14,267 nt of DNA from an uncultured Prevotella sp. (GTDB lineage Bacteria > Bacteroidota > Bacteroidia > Bacteroidales > Bacteroidaceae): contig CALFGU010000083.1 in the NCBI GenBank assembly GCA_937877685.1, positions 1 through 14,267 on the forward strand, written 5' to 3'. The first letter of the stretch is position 1. Each line of letters begins with the position of its first letter. The notes beneath the pieces are model-generated. The model searched no databases. It was not told the origin of the DNA and was given only the letters and a program-made list of their open reading frames with translations. The translations under genes were made by a program, and so were the position numbers. This document shows, piece after piece, positions 1 through 6,542 of the stretch.

Positions 1-4
1 CCTC

Positions 5-42
5 ACCGCAAAGCGGTCCCCTCCCCCTATGAACAGGGGGAG
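5..42. repeat. Two adjacent short hairpins, likely a dispersed palindromic element
   Basis: Two perfect inverted repeats lie side by side. ACCGC at 5-9 pairs with GCGGT at 13-17 across a 3-base loop. CTCCCCCT at 21-28 pairs with AGGGGGAG at 35-42 across a 6-base loop. The stretch is richer in G and C than the neighbouring spacer and is cut by the window edge. It lies downstream of the DAHP synthase/chorismate mutase gene. Similar C/G-run palindromes recur as intergenic repeats in many bacterial genomes, so a dispersed repeat is the likeliest reading. It is not a convincing intrinsic terminator, because no T-run follows on the minus strand within the window. Confidence 0.5.
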
Positions 43-63
43 AGCGCCATCCGGAAGGTTGTT

Positions 64-98
64 GTACTCTGTACTCAGTCAGTTGTACTCTGTTTTCT
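64..98. repeat. Heptamer array, five 7-bp units (consensus GTACTCT)
   Basis: From 64 the sequence reads in exact 7-bp steps: GTACTCT, GTACTCA, GTCAGTT, GTACTCT, GTTTTCT. It begins a few bases beyond the stop codon of the DAHP synthase/chorismate mutase gene. The 16-mer at 78-93 recurs exactly at 13609-13624, next to the trpS stop codon. Function is unknown; it may be a spacer grown by replication slippage. Confidence 0.7.
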
Positions 99-103
99 AA
101 AAA

Positions 104-1171
104 TTACTTATTTATTTCTTCCACCTGTTGGCGTACGCTTTCTTCGTGGATGGCTTCGAAAATGTGTTTCATGAAACTGCTGTCCATGCCACAGAGACTT
201 CCTTGTGCGCCACGCTTATCCAGGATTTCGGCATAGCGATTGGTTTGCACCACGGTCATGCCGTGTTGTTTTTTATACTGACCTATTTCGCGGCTGACGC
301 GCATTCGTTTTGCGAGTAACTCAATCAGTGCGTGGTCACACTCATCAATTTGTCGGCGCAATTCAACGAGGCTTTCGGTGGTTTCACCCATTTCGCGCAC
401 CACGAGTTTGTTGAGGATGAAACTGAAAACATCGGGCGTCACTTGCTGACTTGCATCGCTCCAAGCGCAATCGGGACAGCAGTGGGTCTCAACAATCAGT
501 CCGTCAAACCCAAGGTCCATCGCCTGTTGGCAGAGTGGTGCGATGAGTTCGCGACGTCCGCCGATGTGTGAGGGGTCGCAGAGAATGGGGAGATTCGGAA
601 TGCGGCGACGGAGTTCGATAGGGATGTGCCACATCGGGAGATTGCGGTAAATTTTCTTGTCACACGATGAAAAACCTCGGTGAATCACCGCCATGCGTTT
701 GATCCCCGCACCGTTAATTCTCTGAAGACCGCCAATCCATAACTCCAAATCGGGATTGACGGGGTTTTTCACAATCACAGGTACGTCATGCCCCTTCAAG
801 GCATCCGCTATTTCCTGCATAGCAAAGGGATTGGCCACCGTACGTGCGCCTATCCAAAGAATATCTATATCATGAGCGAGCGCCGCTTTGACATGCGCCT
901 CGGTGGCTACCTCAGTAGTGACCAGCATTCCGAGTTCCTGCTGCACACGTTGCAACCATTTCAAACCAGGTTCGCCTACGCCTTCAAAACCTCCGGGTTT
1001 TGTGCGAGGTTTCCAGATACCAGCGCGAAAGATTTTGATACCTTGTGCCGCAAGTTGCGTTGCGGTGGCCATCACTTGTTCCTCTGTTTCAGCAGAGCAA
1101 GGACCAGAGATGATTAGTGGGCGTTTAGCTTCAATGCCGGGTAAGTTAAGGGGGAGAATATCGAGTTCCAT
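104..1171 (-). CDS. Bifunctional DAHP synthase / chorismate mutase (C-terminal AroQ domain)
   Basis: A 355-residue enzyme that should catalyse two steps. The N-terminal part condenses phosphoenolpyruvate with erythrose 4-phosphate to DAHP, the entry to the shikimate pathway. The C-terminal part converts chorismate to prephenate. Residues 1 to about 260 show the class I-beta DAHP synthase signature: GPCSAET at 23-29, RAGIWKPRTKPGGFEG at 49-64, then IGARTVANPF, VKNP, CDPSHIGG and VETHCCP farther on. From about 269 comes a helical AroQ domain with LRRQIDECDHALIELLAKRM and later GQYKK, holding the expected arginines and lysine. Fusions of this order are known in Prevotella, where prephenate feeds back on the synthase. 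It is the third gene of the pheA operon, 143 bp behind the aminotransferase, and that gap is filled by an octamer array ending 9 bp before the ATG. The cytosolic role is certain; the feedback mode here is inferred. Confidence 0.96.
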   Translation of the reverse strand: MELDILPLNLPGIEAKRPLIISGPCSAETEEQVMATATQLAAQGIKIFRAGIWKPRTKPGGFEGVGEPGLKWLQRVQQELGMLVTTEVATEAHVKAALAHDIDILWIGARTVANPFAMQEIADALKGHDVPVIVKNPVNPDLELWIGGLQRINGAGIKRMAVIHRGFSSCDKKIYRNLPMWHIPIELRRRIPNLPILCDPSHIGGRRELIAPLCQQAMDLGFDGLIVETHCCPDCAWSDASQQVTPDVFSFILNKLVVREMGETTESLVELRRQIDECDHALIELLAKRMRVSREIGQYKKQHGMTVVQTNRYAEILDKRGAQGSLCGMDSSFMKHIFEAIHEESVRQQVEEINK

Positions 1172-1180
1172 AAATTTTTG

Positions 1181-1292
1181 AGGTTAAGAGGTTGTGAGGG
1201 TAAGAAGTTCTGAGGTTGGGAGGTTCTGAGGTTGGGAGGTTCAGAAGTTATGAAGTTCTGATGTTCAGAAGTTGTGAGGTTGTGAAGTCTTA
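1181..1292. repeat. Octamer array, 14 phased 8-bp units between two operon genes
   Basis: Starting at 1181 the sequence divides into fourteen consecutive 8-bp units, each close to AGGTTCTG (for example AGGTTGTG, AAGTTCTG, AGGTTGGG) with no phase slip. It fills nearly all of the gap between the aminotransferase stop and the DAHP synthase/chorismate mutase ATG. In the transcribed strand the array has about 43 C and only 6 G in 112 bases, so the mRNA here should be largely unstructured and C-rich. That composition resembles Rho-loading sites, but this is inference. I see no hairpin or promoter in it. Confidence 0.8.
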
Positions 1293-1314
1293 GGTCATTA
1301 AATTCGAAGCAGTT

Positions 1315-2478
1315 TTACAACTGTAACGCTCTTATTCTGTGGAGCGCTTCTTGGATTTTTTCTTCCGTAGCACAGAGTGAGATGCGAATATAGCGATTTC
1401 CGTTGGAACCAAAAATAAATCCGGGGGCAATAAATACCTTTGCCTCGTGAAGAAGTCGTTCGGTGAGGGTTTCTACCGTGTCATAATGGTCGGGAATTCT
1501 GCCCCAAAGGAACATACCTACCTGATTGGGGTCGTACTTACAGTGGAGCACCTCCATAATCTGCTCAGCGGCATGACGACGTGACTTATAGACATTATAA
1601 TTATGCGCTTCGTGCCACGCATCGTCATTATCGTAGGCCGCAACTGCCGCTAATTGCATCGCGCGAAAGGTTCCCGAGTCAATATTGCTCTTCACGCGTA
1701 AGATGTATTTGATATATTCCTCCTTGGCAGCCACCATTCCGACGCGCCATCCCGGCATGTTGTGGCTCTTTGACATCGAATTAAATTCGATACAGCAATC
1801 CATGGCCCCAGGAACTTGAAGCAGGCTTTGCGGGTTACGGTTGAGAATCGTGCTGTAAGGATTATCGTTGACGATAAGAATGTTGTGGCGACGTCCAAAG
1901 GCAACGAGGCGTTCGTAAGTCTCTTGGAGCGCCACGGAACCCGTAGGCATGTGGGGGTAATTCACCCACATAATTTTCACTTTGCTGAGGTCGGTCGCCT
2001 CAATCGCTTCGAAATCGGGTTGCCAGTTATTTTCGGGAAACAGGTCGTAATAGACCACTTCGCATCCCAATAATTGCGAAAGCGCGGTGTAAGTGGGGTA
2101 ACCGGGATTGGGAACGAGCACCTTTTCGCCGGGATTGACGAAGGCGAGAGTGGTGTGGAGAATGCCTTCTTTTGAACCTATCAGCGGTTGAATCTCAGTC
2201 AGTGGGTTCAAAGTTACGCCGTAGCGACGTTGATAATAACCCGCCATCGCACGCTTGAGTTCGGGAGTTCCCGAAGTGGGTTGATAACCATGCGCATTGG
2301 GGCGTTGTGCCTCGCGACAGAGGGTTTCGATGGTTTGAGTGGAAGGTGGGAGGTCGGGACTGCCAATGGCAAGACTGATAATGTCTTTGCCTTCGGCAAT
2401 CATCTGTGCCACTTCCTTGAGTTTGCGTGAGAAGTAGTATTCAGGTACGCTTGCGATGCGTTGTGCGGGAGTTATCAT
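1315..2478 (-). CDS. Class I/II PLP aminotransferase, aromatic operon member
   Basis: A 387-residue fold-type-I aminotransferase. The PLP lysine is K237 in SMSKSHNMPGWRVG, D205 and Y208 in VNDNPYS are the usual cofactor contacts, and a C-terminal YIRISLC carries the carboxylate-binding arginine. The family includes aspartate, aromatic and LL-diaminopimelate aminotransferases. Between pheA and DAHP synthase/chorismate mutase, the best inference is transamination of phenylpyruvate (and perhaps 4-hydroxyphenylpyruvate) to Phe and Tyr. The usual NPTG stretch reads YPHMPTG at 174-180, so methionine M177 sits where the PLP-binding Asn is normally found; this may be a lineage trait. The gene follows pheA by 61 bp. 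Substrate cannot be fixed from sequence alone. Confidence 0.93.
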   Translation of the reverse strand: MITPAQRIASVPEYYFSRKLKEVAQMIAEGKDIISLAIGSPDLPPSTQTIETLCREAQRPNAHGYQPTSGTPELKRAMAGYYQRRYGVTLNPLTEIQPLIGSKEGILHTTLAFVNPGEKVLVPNPGYPTYTALSQLLGCEVVYYDLFPENNWQPDFEAIEATDLSKVKIMWVNYPHMPTGSVALQETYERLVAFGRRHNILIVNDNPYSTILNRNPQSLLQVPGAMDCCIEFNSMSKSHNMPGWRVGMVAAKEEYIKYILRVKSNIDSGTFRAMQLAAVAAYDNDDAWHEAHNYNVYKSRRHAAEQIMEVLHCKYDPNQVGMFLWGRIPDHYDTVETLTERLLHEAKVFIAPGFIFGSNGNRYIRISLCATEEKIQEALHRIRALQL

Positions 2479-2502
2479 AAGGGATAAGATTAAGAGGGAA
2501 AA

Positions 2503-2559
2503 TTAAGTTACTCTTAGTAGCGCTTAAGTTACTCTTAATTTAAATTGTAAGTAACTTAA
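2503..2559. repeat. Direct 14-mer repeat with inverted partner at the pheA 3' end
   Basis: TTAAGTTACTCTTA occurs at 2503-2516 and again, exactly, at 2524-2537. Its inverted partner GTAACTTAA lies at 2551-2559, inside the end of pheA. The transcript could therefore form a 9-bp stem between 2524-2532 and 2551-2559. The repeat runs into the coding sequence, so the last residues of PheA (KIKLLTI) are made from repeat-like DNA. There is no T-run to make this a clear terminator, and transcription presumably continues into the aminotransferase gene. Confidence 0.6.
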
Positions 2560-3469
2560 TTTTTCCTAAGTTAGGTTTTGTTTTTTTGAAGTCAGTTAGG
2601 GTTTGTTTTTTACCGCCAAATTCGGGGTATTCTCCGAGAATGCGGAGGTCGCGAGTGAGGGGGCGAACGGCGTCAATGCTTTGGCGGTAGCGCAGGTAGT
2701 CGGGGTAGGTCACGTCAACGTAAAAGAGGTATTGCCACTCGTGACCAATAATTGGGAGAGACTGAATCTTCGTGAGGTTTATCTTGTAGAAACTGAAGAT
2801 GGAGAGCACCTGTGAGAGCGAACCCTCTTCGTGGGGCAGGGAGAAGACAATGCTGCTCTTGTTGGTGTCATTGACTTCGCGATAACGGTCAGCCTGCCAT
2901 TCGTCAGCGAGAGCAAGGAAGCGGGTGAAGTTATGCTTGTTGTCCTCAATGTGATTTTCGAGCACTTTCAACCCATATTGTTCGGCCGCACTGGCGTGAC
3001 AGATGGCGGCATGTCCGCTTAATTGTTGCTCAGCAATGCGTCGCGCCACACCCGCCGTATCTTCCGCTTCAACAACCTTCAGCGACGGATGATTGCTCAA
3101 GTAATGGCGGCATTGTTGTAAGGCAACGGGGTGAGAATTTACCTCTTTCAAATCCTTCCAACTTTCATGGGGCAGACAAGCAATGCAATGCTCAATGCGG
3201 AGTTTGTGTTCGCCAACGATGGTGCACTTATGCTCGCGCAGGAGTTCGTAATTATGAAGCAAACTTCCCGCAATGGTGTTCTCAATCGCCACTAAGCCCA
3301 TCACATGGTCGTCTTTGCTCATTTCGCGAAAGACCTCCTCGAAGGTGTTACAACAAATCAAGTCGATGTTTGTGCCAAAATGCTCGCGAGCAGCAATATG
3401 GTGGAACGAACCTGGGGCTCCTTGGATGGCAACTCTTAGTGGATATTCGGGGGAAGCTGAATAATTCAT
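2540..3469 (-). CDS. pheA: Prephenate dehydratase (monofunctional, PDT plus ACT)
   Basis: A 309-residue cytosolic enzyme converting prephenate to phenylpyruvate, the committed step to phenylalanine. Residues 10 to about 190 form the dehydratase domain, with the start pattern VAIQGAPGSFHHIAA, IENTIAGS at 62-69 and the catalytic TRF motif at 182-184 (NFTRFLAL). Residues from about 205 to 283 are an ACT domain beginning EGSLSQVL. There is no fused chorismate mutase; that activity sits in the third gene of the operon. In the ACT domain the usual ESRP Phe-binding motif reads QSLP (236-239), so Phe inhibition may be altered. A Lys-rich tail of about 25 residues beyond the ACT domain runs into intergenic repeat sequence. 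The ATG at 3469 follows the attenuator hairpin by 17 bp. Confidence 0.97.
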   Translation of the reverse strand: MNYSASPEYPLRVAIQGAPGSFHHIAAREHFGTNIDLICCNTFEEVFREMSKDDHVMGLVAIENTIAGSLLHNYELLREHKCTIVGEHKLRIEHCIACLPHESWKDLKEVNSHPVALQQCRHYLSNHPSLKVVEAEDTAGVARRIAEQQLSGHAAICHASAAEQYGLKVLENHIEDNKHNFTRFLALADEWQADRYREVNDTNKSSIVFSLPHEEGSLSQVLSIFSFYKINLTKIQSLPIIGHEWQYLFYVDVTYPDYLRYRQSIDAVRPLTRDLRILGEYPEFGGKKQTLTDFKKTKPNLGKIKLLTI

Positions 3470-3486
3470 AATGGTAGGGATAAAAT

Positions 3487-3518
3487 AAGAGGTCCCGCTC
3501 AGATGAGCAGGACCTCTT
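3487..3518 (-). terminator. pheA attenuator terminator hairpin (3:4 stem)
   Basis: Read on the minus strand, AAGAGGTCC, a T, GCTC, loop ATCT, GAGC, a G, then GGACCTCTT form a 9-bp plus 4-bp stem interrupted by a single mismatch, with a 4-base loop. It is followed by a U-rich run (ATTTTAT). It lies between the leader peptide and the pheA start, so it would stop transcription before pheA. The 5' arm can instead pair with codons 20-22 of the leader gene. The T-run is short, so termination may be partial. Confidence 0.85.
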
Positions 3519-3619
3519 GTATAGTGTCATAAATGTATTCGTTACTTAATTTAAACACACAACGTCCCGCTCTGCCTGTTCAGCAAAGTAAAAATAAGCG
3601 TAAAAGTAAAAAGACGTTG
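3492..3619 (-). promoter_or_regulatory. Ribosome-mediated attenuator with alternative pairings 1:2, 2:3 and 3:4
   Basis: Three competing stems are visible on the minus strand. Region 1 (CAACGTC, 3613-3619, leader codons 4-6) pairs perfectly with GACGTTG (3560-3566). Region 2 (GAGCGGGAC, 3564-3572) pairs over 9 bases, one of them a G-U, with region 3 (GTCCTGCTC, 3505-3513). Region 3 also pairs with region 4, which starts with the same nonamer GAGCGGGAC (3492-3500). A ribosome halted on the Phe/Tyr codons would cover region 1 and free region 2 to take region 3, so pheA is read. A ribosome reaching the stop codon would cover region 2, so 3:4 forms and transcription ends. The layout matches the classical trp/phe attenuators of enteric bacteria; its operation here is inferred. 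Confidence 0.85.
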
Positions 3620-3629
3620 AGAATAGCAT
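3546..3629 (-). CDS. pheL: Phe/Tyr-rich leader peptide of the pheA operon
   Basis: A 27-codon reading frame, too short for usual gene calling, starts with ATG at 3629 and ends with TAA at 3546. Its first 15 residues read MLFSTSFYFYAYFYF; the rest is AEQAERDVVCLN. Residues 3-15 contain five Phe (3, 7, 9, 13, 15) and four Tyr (8, 10, 12, 14). It lies about 55 nt downstream of the predicted transcription start and 76 bp upstream of pheA. Codons 4-6 hold attenuator region 1 and codons 20-22 hold region 2. The start has no Shine-Dalgarno but an A-rich upstream stretch, which is normal in Bacteroidetes. The product probably has no function of its own; its translation rate is the signal. The symbol is given by analogy with enteric pheL, with no implied homology. 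Confidence 0.85.
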   Translation of the reverse strand: MLFSTSFYFYAYFYFAEQAERDVVCLN

Positions 3630-3688
3630 AGTGCTTGTTTTTAAGTGTAGATTATAGAAAAATGTAAGTAAATTCTCGTTTCTGGCGA

Positions 3689-3719
3689 CAAAATTACGGT
3701 TTTATATTTATCTGCCAAA
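3689..3719 (-). promoter_or_regulatory. Promoter of the pheA operon
   Basis: On the minus strand a -33 TTTG (3716-3719) and a -7 TAATTTTG (3689-3696) are separated by 19 bp, matching the Bacteroidetes primary sigma consensus TTTG/TAnnTTTG. Transcription should start near 3682, giving a leader of about 210 nt before the pheA ATG that contains the leader peptide and the attenuator. Confidence 0.8.
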
Positions 3720-3740
3720 GAAAATGACGACTTTTTTTGA

Positions 3741-3814
3741 GGGGATAGTGACTATAGTTTTTCTGATAGTTCTTATAGTGTCGATAGTGACTATAGGAAT
3801 TATAGTGCCTATAA
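3741..3814. repeat. Nonamer array, about eight units with CTAT core
   Basis: On the minus strand the tetramer CTAT recurs at 9-bp steps (one step is 12), preceded by a degenerate TTAT unit in phase. The 14-mer GATAGTGACTATAG occurs exactly at 3744-3757 and 3783-3796 on the plus strand. The array fills the gap between the stop codon of the MG2-type protein gene and the pheA promoter. A related 9-bp array lies at 11361-11399. Some units are self-complementary (ACTATAGT). No clear terminator for the upstream gene is visible here. Confidence 0.75.
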
Positions 3815-3823
3815 TTTCTTTTC

Positions 3824-6469
3824 CTATCGCTCAAAACTCACGAAGCGACCGTCGCGTGTGATTCCCTGAACGGAGATGCGCAAACGGGTGCCGTCGAAAG
3901 AGTTGTTGAAGAAAACGGCAGTGCCTTTGCCACGACTATCAAGCGTCAGTTGGGGCGTCCAATAGAGGGTGTGGCGCGTATCAGGCTTTTTCGGCAACTT
4001 CATTTCGTAATAGTTGGGCGAATAAAAAGCTTTGGGCTTCGCATATCCCCACACCTTGCGCTTGGTCAAACCCTTCTTCGATTTATAAAGGTAGGCGTTG
4101 GGGCGCTCATAGACCACGATGACTTGGTCAATATGTTCCTCAGTAGCCGCAGTACCTATGAATTTCTTTTGTTTTGAAACGTCGGTCACAACTGCCACTG
4201 ATTGCACCTCATCTGCCATCAAGGTGGGCAAGTGATTTTGTTCATCACTCAAGTTATTCAGCACCCACACCGTTGTTTTACCATTAATCAACTGGAGTTC
4301 CTCTTCGGTTCGCGAATCTTCCTGATCAGTGGTCTCAGGTTCCGTAGTCGTAGCCTCGTTAGGGTTAACCACCTCCTGAGTCGTCTCTTGCTGAAACATC
4401 TGTTCCGCGGCGTCAACACCCGCACTCAAATAATCCGTACTATCTACGAGAAGCGCAATAAAAGTAGTGGCAAGCATTGTGCCATCATTACCCAAATCGC
4501 GCCAACGTTCGAGTTCGAGTTCCACGTTATAGAAATTATCGGCATTGCGCTTGCCTTTCTCTTCCCCACCTCCCCATTTGTGGCGATTACCTTGGAGTGG
4601 GCGATACTTACGTTTCGCTTTCACCACCGCCTCATCCAAATACGTGTCACGCCAATCGTCAAGCGTGTCCGTCCATTCGAAAACGTCAGGTTGATTCGTT
4701 ACTAGCTCCGTCGTATCAAGGGGAATGGCGGGAGCGTAAGTCTGTTGCTGGGGATGATAAGTTCGGGGCAACGGATCAAACCAACGATCGAACGCCACAC
4801 GTGCCCATTTGCGATTTTTCTCAGCGTCTTCGGTATAAACCATTGCCGACAATTCGCCCACATAATCCACTGTAGAGCGGAAGGCAAACTTACCCTCGTT
4901 ATCCGTCAAGCATTCGCCCTCAACGGAAGTGCCATCGGGAGCATACATCAAGAGTTTCAACCCCAAGTTAGGCCAAGGTTCGCGCTTGTTATTGTCTTTA
5001 AACACCGTGCCATTCAAAACGAGGTTTTCCTCAATGGGATGTTCGGTATCAAATAGGTCATGGTAGCACATCTGTACGAAACTCGTGGCCGTCCATCCCT
5101 GAACGAGCAACAAATGGTCGAGTGCCATGCGGCGCTTTCGGAGAGAAGCGACCGTATCTCCCGGAGCGAAGTAAAAGTCAGGCTGATGAATGTAACCACG
5201 TACCTCACTGGCGAGCAACATTTCGGCATCGATGGCAGCAGTTCGGTTACTCACCACCTCCTGAGCATCATCGCGCACAGCGACCGAAAGATTGGCGTCA
5301 ACGGGAGCACCTTGCGCATCGGTGACATAGAATTCAAGCGCAATAGGAGCGTAAGGGGCATACGTGGAAGCGCTTTGGCGCACGGAGAGTTGCACATCTG
5401 TCGTCGCCACAGGGTAATAAATCAAACGCTCTGCCAAAGCCGTGCCCTGCTTATCGAAAAGCTGGATTCTGTTTACCCCTCCGCGGAGCACGTTTGCGGG
5501 AAGCGAGAATTCAGCTGGCTCATTGACGTGTAAGGTATCAAAATAGCAAGCACGCTCACGGTTGAAAATGCCCATACCTATCACTTCCTGAGGCATGCCT
5601 GAGGAACGCGCTACATGAAGGTCCAAATACCCGTCTGCCAAATCCGCACGCAAGGTGTAACCTTCCTTTTGCGCTTCGGGAAGTTCCGAACGCTGGTCGC
5701 CAACAAGGGCATAACCACCCTTCACTCCCGCAGGCAACAGAAACGTTCCGCGTCCCTCGTGGAGGGGTCGGGCACTGAGCAACAGGTTTCCCTCATTGTC
5801 GTAAATCATCACCTCATCATCACAAGGCATACCGTTTCCGTCGGTCACTTGAAAGGCAATGCGCCCAGCAAGTCCCTCAATGCGCGCACCACCTTCGGGA
5901 TAAAAACTCACCTTGCGCTTCGAGTCACCATCGAAAGTGAAAGGACGTTTCGCCTTTTCGGGAACCTTCCACGCTTCATCAATAGTCTGAACGGAGAACG
6001 ACTCCTTTGTGCGCTCAAACAAGGGAATGACGCGTGAGAAATAGGCATTCTCGCCCCAGTTCAGCATGGCACGCGTGTAGGCACGCACTTCGTAATAACC
6101 CGAATGCATGTAGGTGTCAAACTTTATGCAACCGCTACCGCCACCCAGGGAATCAATTTTTACCAATTGGCGTTCCATCATCTGCCCAGCCGCATTGAGG
6201 AGTTCTACATAGAGCACTCCGCTAATATCAGTGGGTTTCAAACTCGACGCACGCACCACATAGGCTTTATAGAACAAGGAGTCGCCCTCGAAGTAAGCGT
6301 TATTGTCGAGATGCAGAAACACTTTCTCGCGCGGAAATTCGTGGTCGAAAGCCGCCGCTGATTTAAAGCGCTCGAAGAGTTTCGCTACGTCGGGATGGGT
6401 TTGCGCTCCAGCAAGCAGGGGAGAGAGCAAGAGGCACACGAATAAATAATAGGAGCGAAGGAAAGGCAT
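3824..6469 (-). CDS. Exported MG2-type protein with carboxypeptidase-regulatory-like and degenerate plug domains
   Basis: An 881-residue secreted protein of unknown function, of a type common in Bacteroidetes. I chose the ATG at 6469 because it opens a clear signal peptide (MPFLRSYYLFVCLLLSPLLA, cleavage near AGA/Q at 22-23); an upstream ATG at 6520 would add 17 polar residues. An alpha-2-macroglobulin-like MG2 domain starts near residue 48 (EKVFLHLDNNAYFEGDSLFY). A beta-sandwich resembling carboxypeptidase-regulatory domains lies near 495-560 (LNGTVFKDNN, then GKFAF). A plug-like segment follows (DEAVVKAKRK, later DEVQSVAVVTD and VIVVYERP), split by a Thr/Glu-rich linker. The C-terminus has the typical YWTPQLTLDSRGKG and ISVQGIT motifs. 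No TonB beta-barrel follows the plug-like part. The gene stands apart from its neighbours, with 390 bp upstream and about 100 bp before the pheA promoter, so it is probably monocistronic. Confidence 0.85.
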   Translation of the reverse strand: MPFLRSYYLFVCLLLSPLLAGAQTHPDVAKLFERFKSAAAFDHEFPREKVFLHLDNNAYFEGDSLFYKAYVVRASSLKPTDISGVLYVELLNAAGQMMERQLVKIDSLGGGSGCIKFDTYMHSGYYEVRAYTRAMLNWGENAYFSRVIPLFERTKESFSVQTIDEAWKVPEKAKRPFTFDGDSKRKVSFYPEGGARIEGLAGRIAFQVTDGNGMPCDDEVMIYDNEGNLLLSARPLHEGRGTFLLPAGVKGGYALVGDQRSELPEAQKEGYTLRADLADGYLDLHVARSSGMPQEVIGMGIFNRERACYFDTLHVNEPAEFSLPANVLRGGVNRIQLFDKQGTALAERLIYYPVATTDVQLSVRQSASTYAPYAPIALEFYVTDAQGAPVDANLSVAVRDDAQEVVSNRTAAIDAEMLLASEVRGYIHQPDFYFAPGDTVASLRKRRMALDHLLLVQGWTATSFVQMCYHDLFDTEHPIEENLVLNGTVFKDNNKREPWPNLGLKLLMYAPDGTSVEGECLTDNEGKFAFRSTVDYVGELSAMVYTEDAEKNRKWARVAFDRWFDPLPRTYHPQQQTYAPAIPLDTTELVTNQPDVFEWTDTLDDWRDTYLDEAVVKAKRKYRPLQGNRHKWGGGEEKGKRNADNFYNVELELERWRDLGNDGTMLATTFIALLVDSTDYLSAGVDAAEQMFQQETTQEVVNPNEATTTEPETTDQEDSRTEEELQLINGKTTVWVLNNLSDEQNHLPTLMADEVQSVAVVTDVSKQKKFIGTAATEEHIDQVIVVYERPNAYLYKSKKGLTKRKVWGYAKPKAFYSPNYYEMKLPKKPDTRHTLYWTPQLTLDSRGKGTAVFFNNSFDGTRLRISVQGITRDGRFVSFER

Positions 6470-6542
6470 AGTTGAAGGGTTAAATGTGAGAGATGGGTGG
6501 CATTGTGAGGGATGGAGCATTGTCCAAACCTTATTCGTGAGC

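Noticed and set aside
1181..1292. CRISPR array
   Set aside because: Units are 8 bp with no spacers and no cas genes nearby.
3348..3530. 60-codon minus-strand frame starting in the pheA leader
   Set aside because: It reads through the attenuator hairpin and then out of frame through pheA, and shows no family features; the 27-codon leader gene explains the region better.
3590..3620. TTACTTTG as a second promoter for pheA inside the leader gene
   Set aside because: It has one mismatch and no -33 box, and it is explained by the Tyr/Phe codons TAC and TTT.
3470..3690. T-box or metabolite riboswitch in the pheA leader
   Set aside because: No T-box or known aptamer signature is visible, and a translated Phe/Tyr leader with three competing stems accounts for the structure.
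4202..4705. Open frame of 167 codons on the plus strand
   Set aside because: It lies wholly inside the MG2-type gene on the other strand, has no recognisable domain and no promoter; it is an antisense shadow.
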